DNA of 39,788 bases from Nostoc paludosum FACHB-159 (GCF_014698835.1 NZ_JACJTU010000059.1:1-39788); one strand, 5' to 3'; shown: positions 24,265 through 33,120, counted from the first letter of the stretch. A program made the numbers and translations. Notes: generated from the sequence alone by a model not told the origin.

Positions 24265-24371
24265 TATTCTGGTTTACCGAACTAATAATTTTCTGGTTTT
24301 CTACACCTGATAACCTACCTAAATTTGCTGGCGGTAATCATCATTAATTAGACGTAAAAACCGAATTTCCA
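24265..24371 (+). promoter_or_regulatory. Two-part upstream element of hsp20 copy 2
   Basis: Box 1 (24265-24282) is TATTCTGGTTTACCGAAC, 17 of 18 bases identical to that before hsp20 copy 1. After 48 bases comes block 2 (24331-24371), again GCGGTAATC through AACCGAATTTCCA, 96 bases before the ATG. Order, orientation and spacing match copy 1. Confidence 0.65.
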
Positions 24372-24467
24372 TGCTTGTCATTTTTCAATAACATAGCAAT
24401 TAAAGGAAGGGTTGAAATCTTCATTGATTCTGCTACAAGCTACTATTATTACAAGGAAAAAGCTGAT

Positions 24468-24902
24468 ATGCTAGTTCGTTACAGCCCCTGGCAAGAATTG
24501 AATGCTTTAGAACGTCACCTCAACGGTTTACTTGGAGATACTAAAGTACCATCTGCACGGTTTGAAAAAGCCTTTATTAGAGTTCCGGCTGTTGAATTGC
24601 AAGAAACAAAAGATGCTATTCATCTGAAGCTAGAATTACCAGGAATCTCAGCTAAAGACTTGGATGTTCAAGTCACTGAAGATGCTGTGCATATTAGTGG
24701 CGAGCGGAAGTCTGAAACTAAAACAGAAGAAAAAGGTACTACCAAGAGTGAATTTTATTATGGTAAATTCCAACGTGTAATTCCTCTATCTACTAGAGTC
24801 CAAAATACCAATGTAACCGCTGAATACAAAGACGGCATTTTGAATTTGACACTGCCTAAAACTGAGCAAGAAAAGAACAAAGTTGTCAAAGTAAATCTAT
24901 AA
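24468..24902 (+). CDS. Hsp20/alpha-crystallin small heat-shock protein, copy 2
   Basis: A 144-residue small heat-shock protein closely related to copy 1 (shared LKLELPG.SAKDLD.QVTE and SGERKSE.... KSEFYYG stretches). The N-terminus is MLVRYSPWQELNALERHLNG. The alpha-crystallin domain spans about 40-140 with EYKDGILNLTLPK near its end. A longer frame opens at 24375, but the ATG at 24468 has AAGGAA nine bases upstream and starts the conserved protein. It ends at a strong bidirectional terminator. Confidence 0.95.
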   Translation: MLVRYSPWQELNALERHLNGLLGDTKVPSARFEKAFIRVPAVELQETKDAIHLKLELPGISAKDLDVQVTEDAVHISGERKSETKTEEKGTTKSEFYYGKFQRVIPLSTRVQNTNVTAEYKDGILNLTLPKTEQEKNKVVKVNL

Positions 24903-24992
24903 ACGGTTGTCAATCGGTTGATATTCAAATAGTCTACCTCTTTAGATAGAGAGGAGATAACTATCTCTATTTCTTTAGATAGAGTGGAATAA

Positions 24993-25032
24993 AAAAAAGC
25001 CTGGTTATAATAAATAATAACCAGGCTTTTTT
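24993..25032. terminator. Bidirectional intrinsic terminator
   Basis: A perfect 16-bp stem (24993-25008 with 25017-25032; core GCCTGGTTAT) with an 8-base loop. Both ends are A/T runs, so it serves hsp20 copy 2 and the convergent RTX gene. Positions 25033-25252 show only a HIP1 octamer and a chance short frame. Confidence 0.85.
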
Positions 25033-25252
25033 CAGCTAAATAAAGCAATGTCTTAGAGTGTAGATCTTATAGCGATCGCACTTTTGAGATATCTTGGTTT
25101 TGCAGAAGATTGGGATGGATTGAAGCAGACTCTTGAAGCACGACCAAATACTTGATGATCTGCTAAATCATCCCCTTTTCTGTGCAACGTTGATATTTTT
25201 TTGTGTGATGCGATCGCTGTTAATCTGCAAAGCGCAAATTTGCTATTACAAT

Positions 25253-27175
25253 TTAGACAACATAGGCAACAATAGTAAAATTAGTTTCGCTTAGTAACAA
25301 ACCAGTGTTGAGTAGTTGTGCGAATTGTACCTGAGTAAATGCACCACCGCTACCATCTTGGTCAAAGAACAGGCCACCTGTACCGCTGTTGTAGATAAAT
25401 CGCTGAGCCTCTGTTATTGCCGTTGAACCAATGATAAACTGGTCAGCCGAAAGTGTATTTCCTATTAACTCGCCGCCAAAACCTGAAGCCGATACCTGAA
25501 TACGGTCAATACTAGCGTCGAAATCATTAAGACTATCAATGCCTTGATTATATGTATAGAAATCAAAGGTATCAGTGCCTTTCCCCCCAATCAAAAGATC
25601 GTTGCCATCGTTCCCATTGAGTTTGTCGTTGCCATCACCACCCACAATAGTGTCAGCCTTGGCTGTACCCTGAATCTCTAATTCTTCAATATTCTTATAG
25701 CTAACTTGATACGTCCCAGACTTAATCAAGCCTTGCTTAGTGATTGCATTGAAAGTCGAAGTAATTCCCTCGATATTAGAATTCTGGAAATCGACGAACA
25801 AATAATCGTCATCCACACCTCCATCTACCTTTTGAGTCACCAAGGAAGAGGGAGCAATTGAGGGAGCGCTGAAATCGAAGGAGTCATTGCCATCTCCTCC
25901 ACTGAAGGTATTGTTACCGCTGCTATTGTAAGCCAAAAAATCATCATCCTCAGTGCCGCCGTCTAAGAAGTTGTTCCCAGAAGAATAAGAAATATCTAAA
26001 TCATCATCCCCACTTCCTCCCTTGAGAGTATTGTTACCACTGGTATATCTAGCGTAAAGGTCATCATCCTCAGTGCCAGCATCTAAGAGGTTTTTCCCAG
26101 AAGAATAAGAAATATCTAAATCATCATCCCCACTTCCTCCCTTGAGAGTATTGTTACCACTGGTATATTTAGCGTCAAGGTCATCATACTCAGTGCCGCC
26201 GTCTAAGAGGTTGTTCCCAGAAGAATAAAAAACTGTCTCTAAACGAGCATTTAGATCTTCTAAATCTTTTCCATAGCCACTAACATCTAAATCATCATCC
26301 CCATTTCCTCCTTTGAGAGTATTGTTCCCAGTGGTACCTTGAGCATACAGATCGTCATGGCCTGTGCCACCGTCTAAGAGATTTTTCCCAGAAGAATCAG
26401 AAACATCTAAATAATCATCCCCACTTCCTCCCTTGAGAGTATTGTTCCCAGTGGTTTCAAAAGCATACAGTTCGTCATGGTCTGTGCCACCGTCTAAGAG
26501 GTTTTTCCCAGAACCCTCAACATGGAGGTAATCATAGCCTAGTTCGCCGTACAGCTTATTATCTCCCGCGCCGCCATAAACGGTGTCATCACCCAGGCCA
26601 CCATAGAGATAATCAGCATCGGCCTGACCAAATAAGAGATCGTCTCCCTCTCCTCCATAAAGAGTGTCAATACCGGTATCTCCATAAAGAGTGTCATTGT
26701 CGCCTTCGCCGTAGAGTTTATCATTACCATTCCAACCAGCTAGTTTGTCATTGCCATCGCCACCATAAACGGTGTCATTGCCATCGTTGCCATAAAGCTC
26801 ATTGTTGACTACATTGCCAGTAATAATGTTATTTAGCTCGTTTCCATTGCCAATAATGCCTGTGGTTCCAGTTAAAATCAGGTTTTCGATATAGCTACCT
26901 AAAATATATTTGGAAGCAGAAGACTTAACCGTATCAACACCACCCGCATTGCCACCGGAGCCGTTATCTTCACTGGCAATATCCTCAGTGTTATCAACGA
27001 TGTAAGTATCGTTACCCGCTCCACCTTTCAATGTATCCTTACCAGGGCCACCATCTAGTGTGTCATTACCTGCTGCACCATTGAGCGAGTCATCGCCTTC
27101 GTAGCCATAGATGATGTCAGCAGCTGTACCGCCATTCAGAAGATCGTTACCATTGGTACCCTTGAAAGTTGCCAT
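25253..27175 (-). CDS. RTX-type calcium-binding repeat protein
   Basis: A 640-residue acidic protein built of GGxGxDxLx nonapeptides, for example NGNDLLNGG at the start, then GGAGNDTYIV and GGDGNDKLAG. These form a calcium-stabilised beta-roll. The C-terminal region (about 530-640, GIDSLNDFDASIDRIQVSAS) is the usual end of type I-secreted RTX proteins; there is no N-terminal signal peptide, as expected. In the middle a 40-residue module (SGNNTLKGGSGDDDLDI...) is repeated about five times at 120-bp steps. One copy carries a 17-residue insert (GYGKDLEDLNARLETVF). No enzyme domain is visible, so it may be structural or surface-layer-like. No type I secretion genes adjoin it. Confidence 0.88.
   Translation of the reverse strand: MATFKGTNGNDLLNGGTAADIIYGYEGDDSLNGAAGNDTLDGGPGKDTLKGGAGNDTYIVDNTEDIASEDNGSGGNAGGVDTVKSSASKYILGSYIENLILTGTTGIIGNGNELNNIITGNVVNNELYGNDGNDTVYGGDGNDKLAGWNGNDKLYGEGDNDTLYGDTGIDTLYGGEGDDLLFGQADADYLYGGLGDDTVYGGAGDNKLYGELGYDYLHVEGSGKNLLDGGTDHDELYAFETTGNNTLKGGSGDDYLDVSDSSGKNLLDGGTGHDDLYAQGTTGNNTLKGGNGDDDLDVSGYGKDLEDLNARLETVFYSSGNNLLDGGTEYDDLDAKYTSGNNTLKGGSGDDDLDISYSSGKNLLDAGTEDDDLYARYTSGNNTLKGGSGDDDLDISYSSGNNFLDGGTEDDDFLAYNSSGNNTFSGGDGNDSFDFSAPSIAPSSLVTQKVDGGVDDDYLFVDFQNSNIEGITSTFNAITKQGLIKSGTYQVSYKNIEELEIQGTAKADTIVGGDGNDKLNGNDGNDLLIGGKGTDTFDFYTYNQGIDSLNDFDASIDRIQVSASGFGGELIGNTLSADQFIIGSTAITEAQRFIYNSGTGGLFFDQDGSGGAFTQVQFAQLLNTGLLLSETNFTIVAYVV
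25921..26520 (-). repeat. 120-bp tandem repeats inside the RTX gene
   Basis: Positions 25981-26040 and 26101-26160 are identical over 60 bp, and further bases match at a 120-bp offset. More diverged units follow, one of them stretched by 51 bp. The near-identity shows recent duplication or homogenisation. Confidence 0.85.
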
Positions 27176-27385
27176 AAATTCTACCTATCTAAATCAATTG
27201 TTTTGGAAACTTGAGATATTAACCTGCTGGTATTACTGTTTTCAGACACAAAAAATTAGCCGACAGCTGGGACTATCGGTATAATATAGTGCAGATTCAG
27301 CAAAAATAGCTTGACAGTGTAATTACTCTATTCACAGCTTTACAAGCAGTGATTAGCTAGTATGCTTACGCAGTAATGTAGGTTA

Positions 27386-27490
27386 ATTTAATCACTATAA
27401 TCTGTGTTTAATTGAGTGTCACTACCTGCTTAAAAATTTCTTCGCTTCGCTTAGTTGTATATTTATCTATATATAAATAAATAAAAATAC
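27386..27490 (+). repeat. Direct repeat at the left end of the peptide island
   Basis: It starts ATTTAATCACTATAATCT and includes TTGTATATTTATCTAT (27455-27470) and AAATAAAAATAC at its end. A diverged copy with the same order and orientation lies at 37267-37368. It sits upstream of the RTX gene. The rest of 27176-27653 shows HIP1 sites and no gene. Confidence 0.7.
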
Positions 27491-27653
27491 TCCTGAAACT
27501 GGAGTGATGTATAGTACTAAATATACTGAGGTAAGCGATTGTTATGAGAAGCGATCGCACTTTGAAGGTTTTAGCGATGCGATCGTTGTAAATATTACGT
27601 TAGCTGGCAACGAACATCATGTTTACTAGTAGTAATATTTTATTGGTAATTAA

Positions 27654-27950
27654 TCAGCAAATGACTGTAATATTTCTTTTTCCTTTAATGGGTATCCCAT
27701 TTATATAAATTTTTCTAGAATTATCTATAGTGTTAATCTTTTGATTACTAATATTGTTCTGGTCTGAATCTTCATTCGGATTTTTGGGTTTTTTCATACC
27801 TTCAGTAATATTGATTATATAACCGCAGGGATAACCCTCATGAGTTTGGCAATATCCCCCTAGTACAGTCTCAGCTTGAGCGATGGTCATCTCTTGCAAA
27901 AATAATTCTGGATCGATTACTTGTAAGTCTGAATCTATTATCTTAGCCAT
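27654..27950 (-). CDS. GG-leader precursor peptide with two-cysteine core
   Basis: A 98-residue protein. The ATG at 27950 has AAGGAA upstream; a start eight codons earlier is possible but less likely. The leader is 32 residues, MAKIIDSDLQ... ending MTIAQAETVLGG, with a double-glycine site at 31-32. The core begins YCQTHEGYPCGYI, with cysteines at core positions 2 and 10, and continues polar, rich in Asn, Lys and Ile, with a terminal Cys. The leader aligns without gaps to those at 30338, 30854 and 36827. I infer a secreted peptide or RiPP precursor; no modification enzyme is adjacent. Confidence 0.7.
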   Translation of the reverse strand: MAKIIDSDLQVIDPELFLQEMTIAQAETVLGGYCQTHEGYPCGYIINITEGMKKPKNPNEDSDQNNISNQKINTIDNSRKIYINGIPIKGKRNITVIC

Positions 27951-28185
27951 TTTCTCAATTTCCTTTATCACCAATCCTTATCTCTTCATTTATAAAAGCA
28001 TTTGATAGTTTTTAAATTCGGCTTAAGTTCTAAATTAAAATATTCGCTTTCTTACTTCCGATAGAGGTAATATTCTACAACCATCAAAATATGCCTTGAG
28101 ATATAATCACCTCAAAGCATGTTTTTCTAGGCAGAGTAATATGGTGTTCGCTTAACCACTTATTAAAACGGCAGAACCTCAAACT

Positions 28186-28890
28186 TTAACCACTAATGTC
28201 AGATTGTAAATCTTGTTCTAATTGCAATGCTTCATTTAAGATTGCATTTGTGAACTTTATACTTTTAAAGTAAGTATAATAAGCCGCTACTGGCACTGTT
28301 AATACATCACTCCAGGCTTGTTCTGCTTTATGAAAATTTTGAATTCTCGGATTGTTTGCAGAGCATAAGTTTTCATCTGTGAACCCTAAGTGTTGGATTT
28401 CTGTGATTGCTGGCAGTTGAGAAACCAACCCATCATGATAGTCTCTGACTGTTAGCAAATACTCATAAATCTGGCGAGAGAGCCGTTTGCCAACTGGCTG
28501 TAGTAAGTTACAAGCTAGCGCGGGAATAATATGCCAAGTTTCTGCCAATAAATCTCGATCTAACCCTGATATTTTGGCGGGAATCAACAAATCTATGTTG
28601 CTGATGAAATCTGTTTCTAATGATAGCAACATCACATAAACAATCAACCATTCCTCTTCTATGTTTTCAGATAATTCAGGTTCTCTGACAATCATTACAT
28701 AGCGCGGTGGTGAATTGCCTGCCAAAAAATTCCGTGCTAAGGAAGAGTATAAATGCTGTTGCTCTTCGCTTAGCAAATCTAGAGGGCTTCGTACTAAGCA
28801 ATTCACTTTCCAAATTTCTCCAGGTTGTGGCGTTAAGATATTACACCTCTGCTTATTTAAAAAAATGAATTTACCCAAATTTACACGCAT
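28186..28890 (-). CDS. Conserved cyanobacterial protein linked to a sigma factor
   Basis: A 234-residue soluble protein starting MRVNLGKFIFLNKQRCNILT. I recall close relatives in Nostocales next to the same type of sigma factor, but no domain name applies. The middle shows PPRYVMIVREPE and a helical region (LLAETWHIIPALACNLLQP). The C-terminus is helical (AAYYTYFKSIKFTNAILNEA). The gene follows the sigma-factor gene on the same strand after 149 bp, so a common transcript or an anti-sigma-like role is possible; both are inference. Confidence 0.6.
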   Translation of the reverse strand: MRVNLGKFIFLNKQRCNILTPQPGEIWKVNCLVRSPLDLLSEEQQHLYSSLARNFLAGNSPPRYVMIVREPELSENIEEEWLIVYVMLLSLETDFISNIDLLIPAKISGLDRDLLAETWHIIPALACNLLQPVGKRLSRQIYEYLLTVRDYHDGLVSQLPAITEIQHLGFTDENLCSANNPRIQNFHKAEQAWSDVLTVPVAAYYTYFKSIKFTNAILNEALQLEQDLQSDISG

Positions 28891-29039
28891 AGACTTTTAT
28901 TTAAAATAATTTTCTTTGGGAAACAAATCTTCAAGATTTGATAGTATCCAAGCGATATTTAGTTAACAATTCAGCTATTTTTACTATGATGAATTGTTCT
29001 AATTTGGATAATCAGCCTGTAATCAAATATTTTATTGGC

Positions 29040-29687
29040 TTACCACTGCTTTTTTGACTGACGTTCTGATATCTTATCGTGGCAAGTTTTTCGCAGTTTA
29101 TCTTTCATATCTTTAATTTCTAATAGTCCTAATAGCTCTGCAATACGCCTTAAAAGTTCTTGCCATCGCTTGGAAACTTCACCCTGGCTAATTCTTAATT
29201 CAGCAGCGATTTGAGTTTGTGTTTTACCATCAACTTTTCCTTGCCATAATTTAAGATAATTTAGATGTGGATAGCATTTATCAAGTTTATAAATAGACTC
29301 TAGTGCTTTCAGAATTAAATCTGCACGCTCTATTGCATCCAATGTGCTAAATTCATCAGGAATTGTATCTAATAAAGGCATATCTGTTCCTGGGATATTA
29401 TCATCTAAACTCTGATACTTCCGCACGCTTTCTTTGCGAATAAAATCAATAATTGCACATCTAGCTACAGCAACAGCCCAGTAATAAAACTCTTCTACAC
29501 TCCCTTGGCGAAACTTTCCTGCTTGAAAAGCCAGGAAGACCTTTAAATGGGCGATCTGAAAAGCATCTTCCCAAGATAAACCTGTTCCTCTAGTGTATTT
29601 GCGGGCAATCTTTTCTAATCTCTGGCGATAGTCCAATCTGAGCAGAATTTCTTGATAAACAGACAATGATTCTTGTTCTAATAGCAT
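29040..29687 (-). CDS. Sigma-70 family RNA polymerase sigma factor, ECF-like
   Basis: A 215-residue two-domain sigma factor. Region 2 is seen in TGLSWEDAFQIAHLKVFLAF and in YWAVAVARCAIIDFIRKESV (core binding and -10 recognition). Region 4 is the helix-turn-helix TQTQIAAELRISQGEVSKRW (-35 recognition). There is no region 1 or 3, as in ECF-type factors. The tail is basic (ERQSKKQW). It is the first gene of a possible pair with the 28186-28890 gene and lies inside the peptide island. Its regulon is unknown; the peptide genes are an obvious candidate. Confidence 0.85.
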   Translation of the reverse strand: MLLEQESLSVYQEILLRLDYRQRLEKIARKYTRGTGLSWEDAFQIAHLKVFLAFQAGKFRQGSVEEFYYWAVAVARCAIIDFIRKESVRKYQSLDDNIPGTDMPLLDTIPDEFSTLDAIERADLILKALESIYKLDKCYPHLNYLKLWQGKVDGKTQTQIAAELRISQGEVSKRWQELLRRIAELLGLLEIKDMKDKLRKTCHDKISERQSKKQW

Positions 29688-30337
29688 AAGTTATTAAGCA
29701 AAATTAATTTTTTAGTAAAAATGCCTTTACACTTGAAAACCGACTAACTATATTGTGGTAAATTTCTGTATTTGGTCTTATCTACTATGTTTTCAATCTT
29801 GATTAGCTGGGTTTTATGGAAATAATTAGGTAAATTTCTACTAAAGTAACTTACCTTTCTAAAATAAATTTAAGGGAAAACAAACAAAAAAATAATTTTA
29901 TCAAGCAAGCAAAATAGACAATAATGCAGGTATTATTGTTTGTATCTTTTTAATTAAGACAGAAAAAAATGATAAAAACTTCTATTAATGAGAATGAAAT
30001 ATTTTGAAAATTTAGTTACGGCTAAATTATTGGTAACCTCATCAGTAATTATTTAAGCTCTAAAAAATATTTATAAGACAATATTTAAGGAATTTAGTCT
30101 ATGATATTTCAATTTTGAATTTTTTTGTATATTTTTATACTATTTAGTGCTATATATTTTAGATCAAAACTACTAACATTGACATAAATTTTTGAGACAA
30201 AAAAAGTATTTATGTCTTATAAATATCCCAAAATAATTATTTCAAAGATGGGATTTTACATATAATAGTCGGTGAGCAAAGTTGACTTATGCAATAAAGT
30301 AAAAGTCAACTCTACTAACTTTAGAGGAGCTAATATC
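29688..30337. other. A/T-rich intergenic region
   Basis: This 650-bp divergent region between the sigma factor and the first HDN-type peptide gene is strongly A/T-rich. I see no ORF. A TTGACA at 30179 has no well-spaced -10 partner. The last 50 bp before the peptide (from about 30290) are conserved before 30854. Confidence 0.45.
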
Positions 30338-30592
30338 GTGGCAAAAATAGTAATTTACACTTTATCTTCTAATTTCAGAAAAACATTTATACACAATCTA
30401 ACTACAGAACAAGCAAAAAGTATATTTGCAGGTTTTTATTCTTATGGGTTTGACATAATGAACACTACCGATAGGGTGTATATCAATGCTACTGACACTA
30501 ATCTTAGATTCGACGGTGGAGGTATAAATTCAATCAATTCTCATGATAATAATATAAATACAACAACCAGTTCAAGGTCAATATCCAATTAA
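30338..30592 (+). CDS. GG-type leader peptide with HDN/SRSI core, paralogue 1
   Basis: An 84-residue protein starting at GTG 30338 with GAGGAG eight bases upstream; the longer frame from 30272 is not needed. The leader is MAKIVIYTLS... to TTEQAKSIFAG (AG at 31-32). The core (52 residues) starts FYSYGFDIMNTTDRVYINA and ends with INSHDNNINTTTSSRSISN. It is Asn-, Ser- and Gly-rich and cysteine-free. The 5' untranslated stretch of about 50 bp is shared with the next paralogue. I know of no named family. A secreted peptide is inferred from the leader. Confidence 0.7.
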   Translation: MAKIVIYTLSSNFRKTFIHNLTTEQAKSIFAGFYSYGFDIMNTTDRVYINATDTNLRFDGGGINSINSHDNNINTTTSSRSISN

Positions 30593-30853
30593 TTTATTTT
30601 TTTCTTAGTTTTTAGCATTCTGGTAGTAATCATACAGAAACTTAGATGCTAGTTATTTAACTTTCTCTGAAAGTATATAGCAATAATAAGTCAAACTTGA
30701 GAAAAATAAATATGAAATAAAAAATACCTATTTATAAACTTTTTAGGCATTTTGTTTCTCCTAATTAATTTAGGATTGCTATAGTTAGAGAAAACAGTTC
30801 AGTAATGCAATACATTAAAAGTCAATTCTACTAACTTTAGAGTAATTAACATC

Positions 30854-31120
30854 ATGAAGAAAATCGTAATTTCCACTTTACATCCTAATTCCATAGAAAC
30901 ATTTATCGACAATCTAATTACAGAGCAAGCAGAAAGTATACTGGCAAGTGGCTATCCCTATGGGTTTCGCATAATGAACACTACTGATAGAACTTATATC
31001 AATGCTGTTGACAGTAGTGTTAGATATGACGGTGGAGGCCCAGGTTCAATCAATTACCATGATAATAATATAAATACAATCACTAGTTCAAGATCAATAT
31101 ACAATCGGTTTGTTTATTAG
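30854..31120 (+). CDS. GG-type leader peptide with HDN/SRSI core, paralogue 2
   Basis: An 88-residue paralogue of the preceding gene. The leader reads MKKIVISTLH... ITEQAESILAS, with the usual GG replaced by Ala-Ser at 31-32 and a Gly at 33. The core has YGFRIMNTTDRTYINAVDSS, GGGPGSINYHDNNI and SRSIYNRFVY. The ribosome-binding site is weaker than in paralogue 1 (GAGTAA instead of GAGGAG at the same place), so expression may be lower. It is followed by a terminator. Confidence 0.7.
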   Translation: MKKIVISTLHPNSIETFIDNLITEQAESILASGYPYGFRIMNTTDRTYINAVDSSVRYDGGGPGSINYHDNNINTITSSRSIYNRFVY

Positions 31121-31170
31121 TTATTGATAATTGTTGCAAATATCACCCAATAAATTATCGATATTGCTCC

Positions 31171-31201
31171 GGATTTATTACAAGTAATAAATCCGTTTTT
31201 T
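31171..31201 (+). terminator. Intrinsic terminator after paralogue 2
   Basis: GGATTTATTAC (31171-31181) pairs exactly with GTAATAAATCC (31184-31194), followed by G and six T. Confidence 0.75.
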
Positions 31202-31513
31202 GTATTTGATGATTCGATTTATGCATTTATATAAAGCATTTTTACTAAATGTTTGTTGAGGTTTTAGTATCAAAAAAATATATCAATAAAAAGTGTAGCT
31301 GACTAGTTTATGAATTACCAAAAAATCAGACTTTGCCATAGCAGTATAGTCATACAATTTCACTTTCAAATATATATAAATAGGCAACAGGAGGGAAGAA
31401 TTAAAAACCAATCATTTGTATCAGGTATTTCGTGAAATAGTATCAGCGATCGCTCTGTTAATAAAATAACAGTAAAATCGGGATTTTCATAACCTGCAAC
31501 TTTAGTTATTAAC

Positions 31514-31542
31514 AAAAAACCTCAGCGAATTCACTGAGGTTT
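31514..31542 (-). terminator. Minus-strand terminator with no assigned gene
   Basis: AAACCTCAG (31542-31534 on the minus strand) pairs with CTGAGGTTT around 8 bases and runs into T residues at 31519-31514. No minus-strand ORF lies upstream within 31550-32000, so it may end a non-coding RNA. Confidence 0.5.
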
Positions 31543-31784
31543 GAGAAAGCAAGTATTTAGGAGTCAATCACGGCAGAAACAGATACAAAAAATCTCAGGT
31601 CAGGCTCTGAGCAATCAAAACTAAATCTATCTATGAATATTAATCATATCTCTTTCTTCCGTTCTTATTTTCTTTAACGAATACTCAATGCAAAATATTC
31701 CTAAACTAGCAACAAAAATTCTGCTAAATCTGTAACTCAATCTAGATAAGAGTTTGAGAGATTATCTAAATTTATTCGCATAAA

Positions 31785-31831
31785 GTTTAGGCATTATGTA
31801 GAGTTATAGAAACACTACATAATACCTAAAC
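31785..31831. repeat. Isolated 17-bp stem hairpin
   Basis: GTTTAGGCATTATGTAG (31785-31801) pairs with 31815-31831 with one mismatch and a 13-base loop. No T-run follows on the plus strand. It lies in the 979-bp gap before the MLQI peptide genes and could be RNA structure or a mobile-element relic. Confidence 0.5.
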
Positions 31832-31989
31832 CTCTTATTGTGCAAAAGCTTTTGACAGGTAAATGACAGACTCACCAATCTTATGCCAACTTGGCGATCT
31901 GATTTTGGAATATTTTGCATCGAGTATTCGTTAAAGGAAATAGGAACAGTTCACAAATAGACAAGCAAGTTTGACTATCAGCAAACAAT

Positions 31990-32099
31990 TTACTTGGATA
32001 TTTACCTTGGTGTGAGCTGTGACTGGAAACAATGTGCGTACCTTTTCACCATAAAAAAGTACGACTTTACCTTGACCCTGATGCTCTTAATTACACAAT
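31990..32099 (+). promoter_or_regulatory. Conserved upstream region of MLQI peptide A
   Basis: About 110 bp, from TTACTTGGATATTT through GGAAACAATGTGCGTACC to ACACAAT just before the ATG. It aligns with the regions before peptides B and C. No Shine-Dalgarno is visible. An upstream ATG (32032) opens a frame that overlaps the peptide start out of frame. Confidence 0.5.
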
Positions 32100-32294
32100 A
32101 TGCTGCAAATTATCGATCTCGAAAATAACAAACTTTTCAGCGAAATTTCCAATGAAGAATCTGCTAGCGTTAGTGGCGGTGGACTTGAATCCTTTGGACT
32201 GGCAAGTATCCTTGCAATAGCCACTGGCGTTTTTACAGACCCAGTTGTACAAGCCGTGCTACTATTTACCGCAATTAACCCCTCTCTCGAATAA
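32100..32294 (+). CDS. GG-leader bacteriocin-like peptide A (MLQI family)
   Basis: A 64-residue precursor. The leader is MLQIIDLENN KLFSEISNEE SASVSGG with the double glycine at 26-27, matching the cyanobacterial bacteriocin-type signal pattern (LFxxISxEESAxVSGG). The 37-residue core (GLESFGLASILAIATGVF, then VVQAVLLFTAI) is hydrophobic and could form a membrane-active helix. There is no Cys. It is the first of three tandem relatives. Confidence 0.75.
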   Translation: MLQIIDLENNKLFSEISNEESASVSGGGLESFGLASILAIATGVFTDPVVQAVLLFTAINPSLE

Positions 32295-32515
32295 GCTTGT
32301 TTGCATAAGTTGAGGAAAATAACGCGCCCTTATTCGATTCCAAGAAATTAGATCGGATACCCACCGCTTAAAAGTGAGTCAAGTGTGCGCGTTATTAAAC
32401 CTCTTCTAATCATAGACATTTCCCTCCTTAAATGTTTACTCTCCCTACTCTTCTACAAAGAATAAACTTTTTTGACAATTTTTTAGAGAGAGGAGAGTAA
32501 ATAATTACTAAGTTT

Positions 32516-32627
32516 TTACTTCGATATTTGCCTTAATACAATATGTAGCTGGAAACTAATGTACATAGCTTTTCGCTATGAAACAAGTATCACTTTCCTC
32601 TTAGTTGTGATGTTGCTAATTACCAAT
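32516..32627 (+). promoter_or_regulatory. Conserved upstream region of MLQI peptide B
   Basis: Aligns with 31990-32099 and 33007-33120, including TTACTT, ATATTTGCCT, GCTGGAAAC and TACCAAT before the ATG. The upstream ATG (32559) is in frame here and would add 23 hydrophobic residues, but the paralogues do not support that start. Confidence 0.5.
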
Positions 32628-32840
32628 ATGCTGCAAATTATCGATCTCGAAAATAATGAACTGTTTAGCGAAATCTCCAGTGAAGAATCTGCTACTATTA
32701 GTGGCTGTGAAGTTGCCCCTTATGCCTTCGGAGCAGCCGCCCTCACCGCTGGACTTTTTGCCGGGTTACTTGCCTTTGGAGTTAGCTCTCTGATGTCAGA
32801 GATGGGGAACCCAACCGCTGGAAATCTTGCAGTAGCTTAA
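32628..32840 (+). CDS. Bacteriocin-like peptide B (MLQI family, GC instead of GG)
   Basis: A 70-residue relative of A. The leader MLQIIDLENNELFSEISSEE SATISG ends in Gly26-Cys27 rather than Gly-Gly, which may impair or alter cleavage. The core is very hydrophobic and Ala/Gly-rich (PYAFGAAALTAGLFAGLLAF), like a class II bacteriocin. The gap 32295-32515 between A and B holds an inverted pair AATAACGCGC (32318-32327) and GCGCGTTATT (32387-32396). Confidence 0.7.
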   Translation: MLQIIDLENNELFSEISSEESATISGCEVAPYAFGAAALTAGLFAGLLAFGVSSLMSEMGNPTAGNLAVA

Positions 32841-33006
32841 TCTCCAAATTTTGGCTACGAATTTTATTTAATGTTAGAAAATAAAGGTTTAAAGCTTGAT
32901 TAAACCAAAATTTTTCCAGAAATTGCATCGGATACTCATTGCTGAAAGCTGAGGAGATAGACGCGTTATTAGATTTTTGATAAAAATCAACAAGTTCCTC
33001 GAAAAA

Positions 33007-33120
33007 TTACTTGCATATTTACCTGAATACTACCTGTGGCTAGAAACGATGTGCGTACCTTTTGGATATGACTAAGCGTCACTTCATTCTTCAGCTTGAT
33101 GCTATTAATAACTACACAAT
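33007..33120 (+). promoter_or_regulatory. Conserved upstream region of MLQI peptide C
   Basis: Third copy of the shared upstream stretch, again with GAAACGATGTGCGTACC and ACACAAT before the ATG. The upstream ATG (33049) opens only eight codons. Confidence 0.5.

Noticed and set aside
25055..25156. Short plus-strand frame ending DWDGLKQTLEARPNT
   Set aside because: Looks protein-like, but is bounded by a stop and has no start context or recognised family.
30179..30210. TTGACA with a TATTTAT further on
   Set aside because: The spacing of about 22 bases is too long for a normal promoter.
32032..32220. 62-codon frame starting MCVPFHHKK
   Set aside because: It overlaps peptide A out of frame, and the matching frames before B and C are not maintained.
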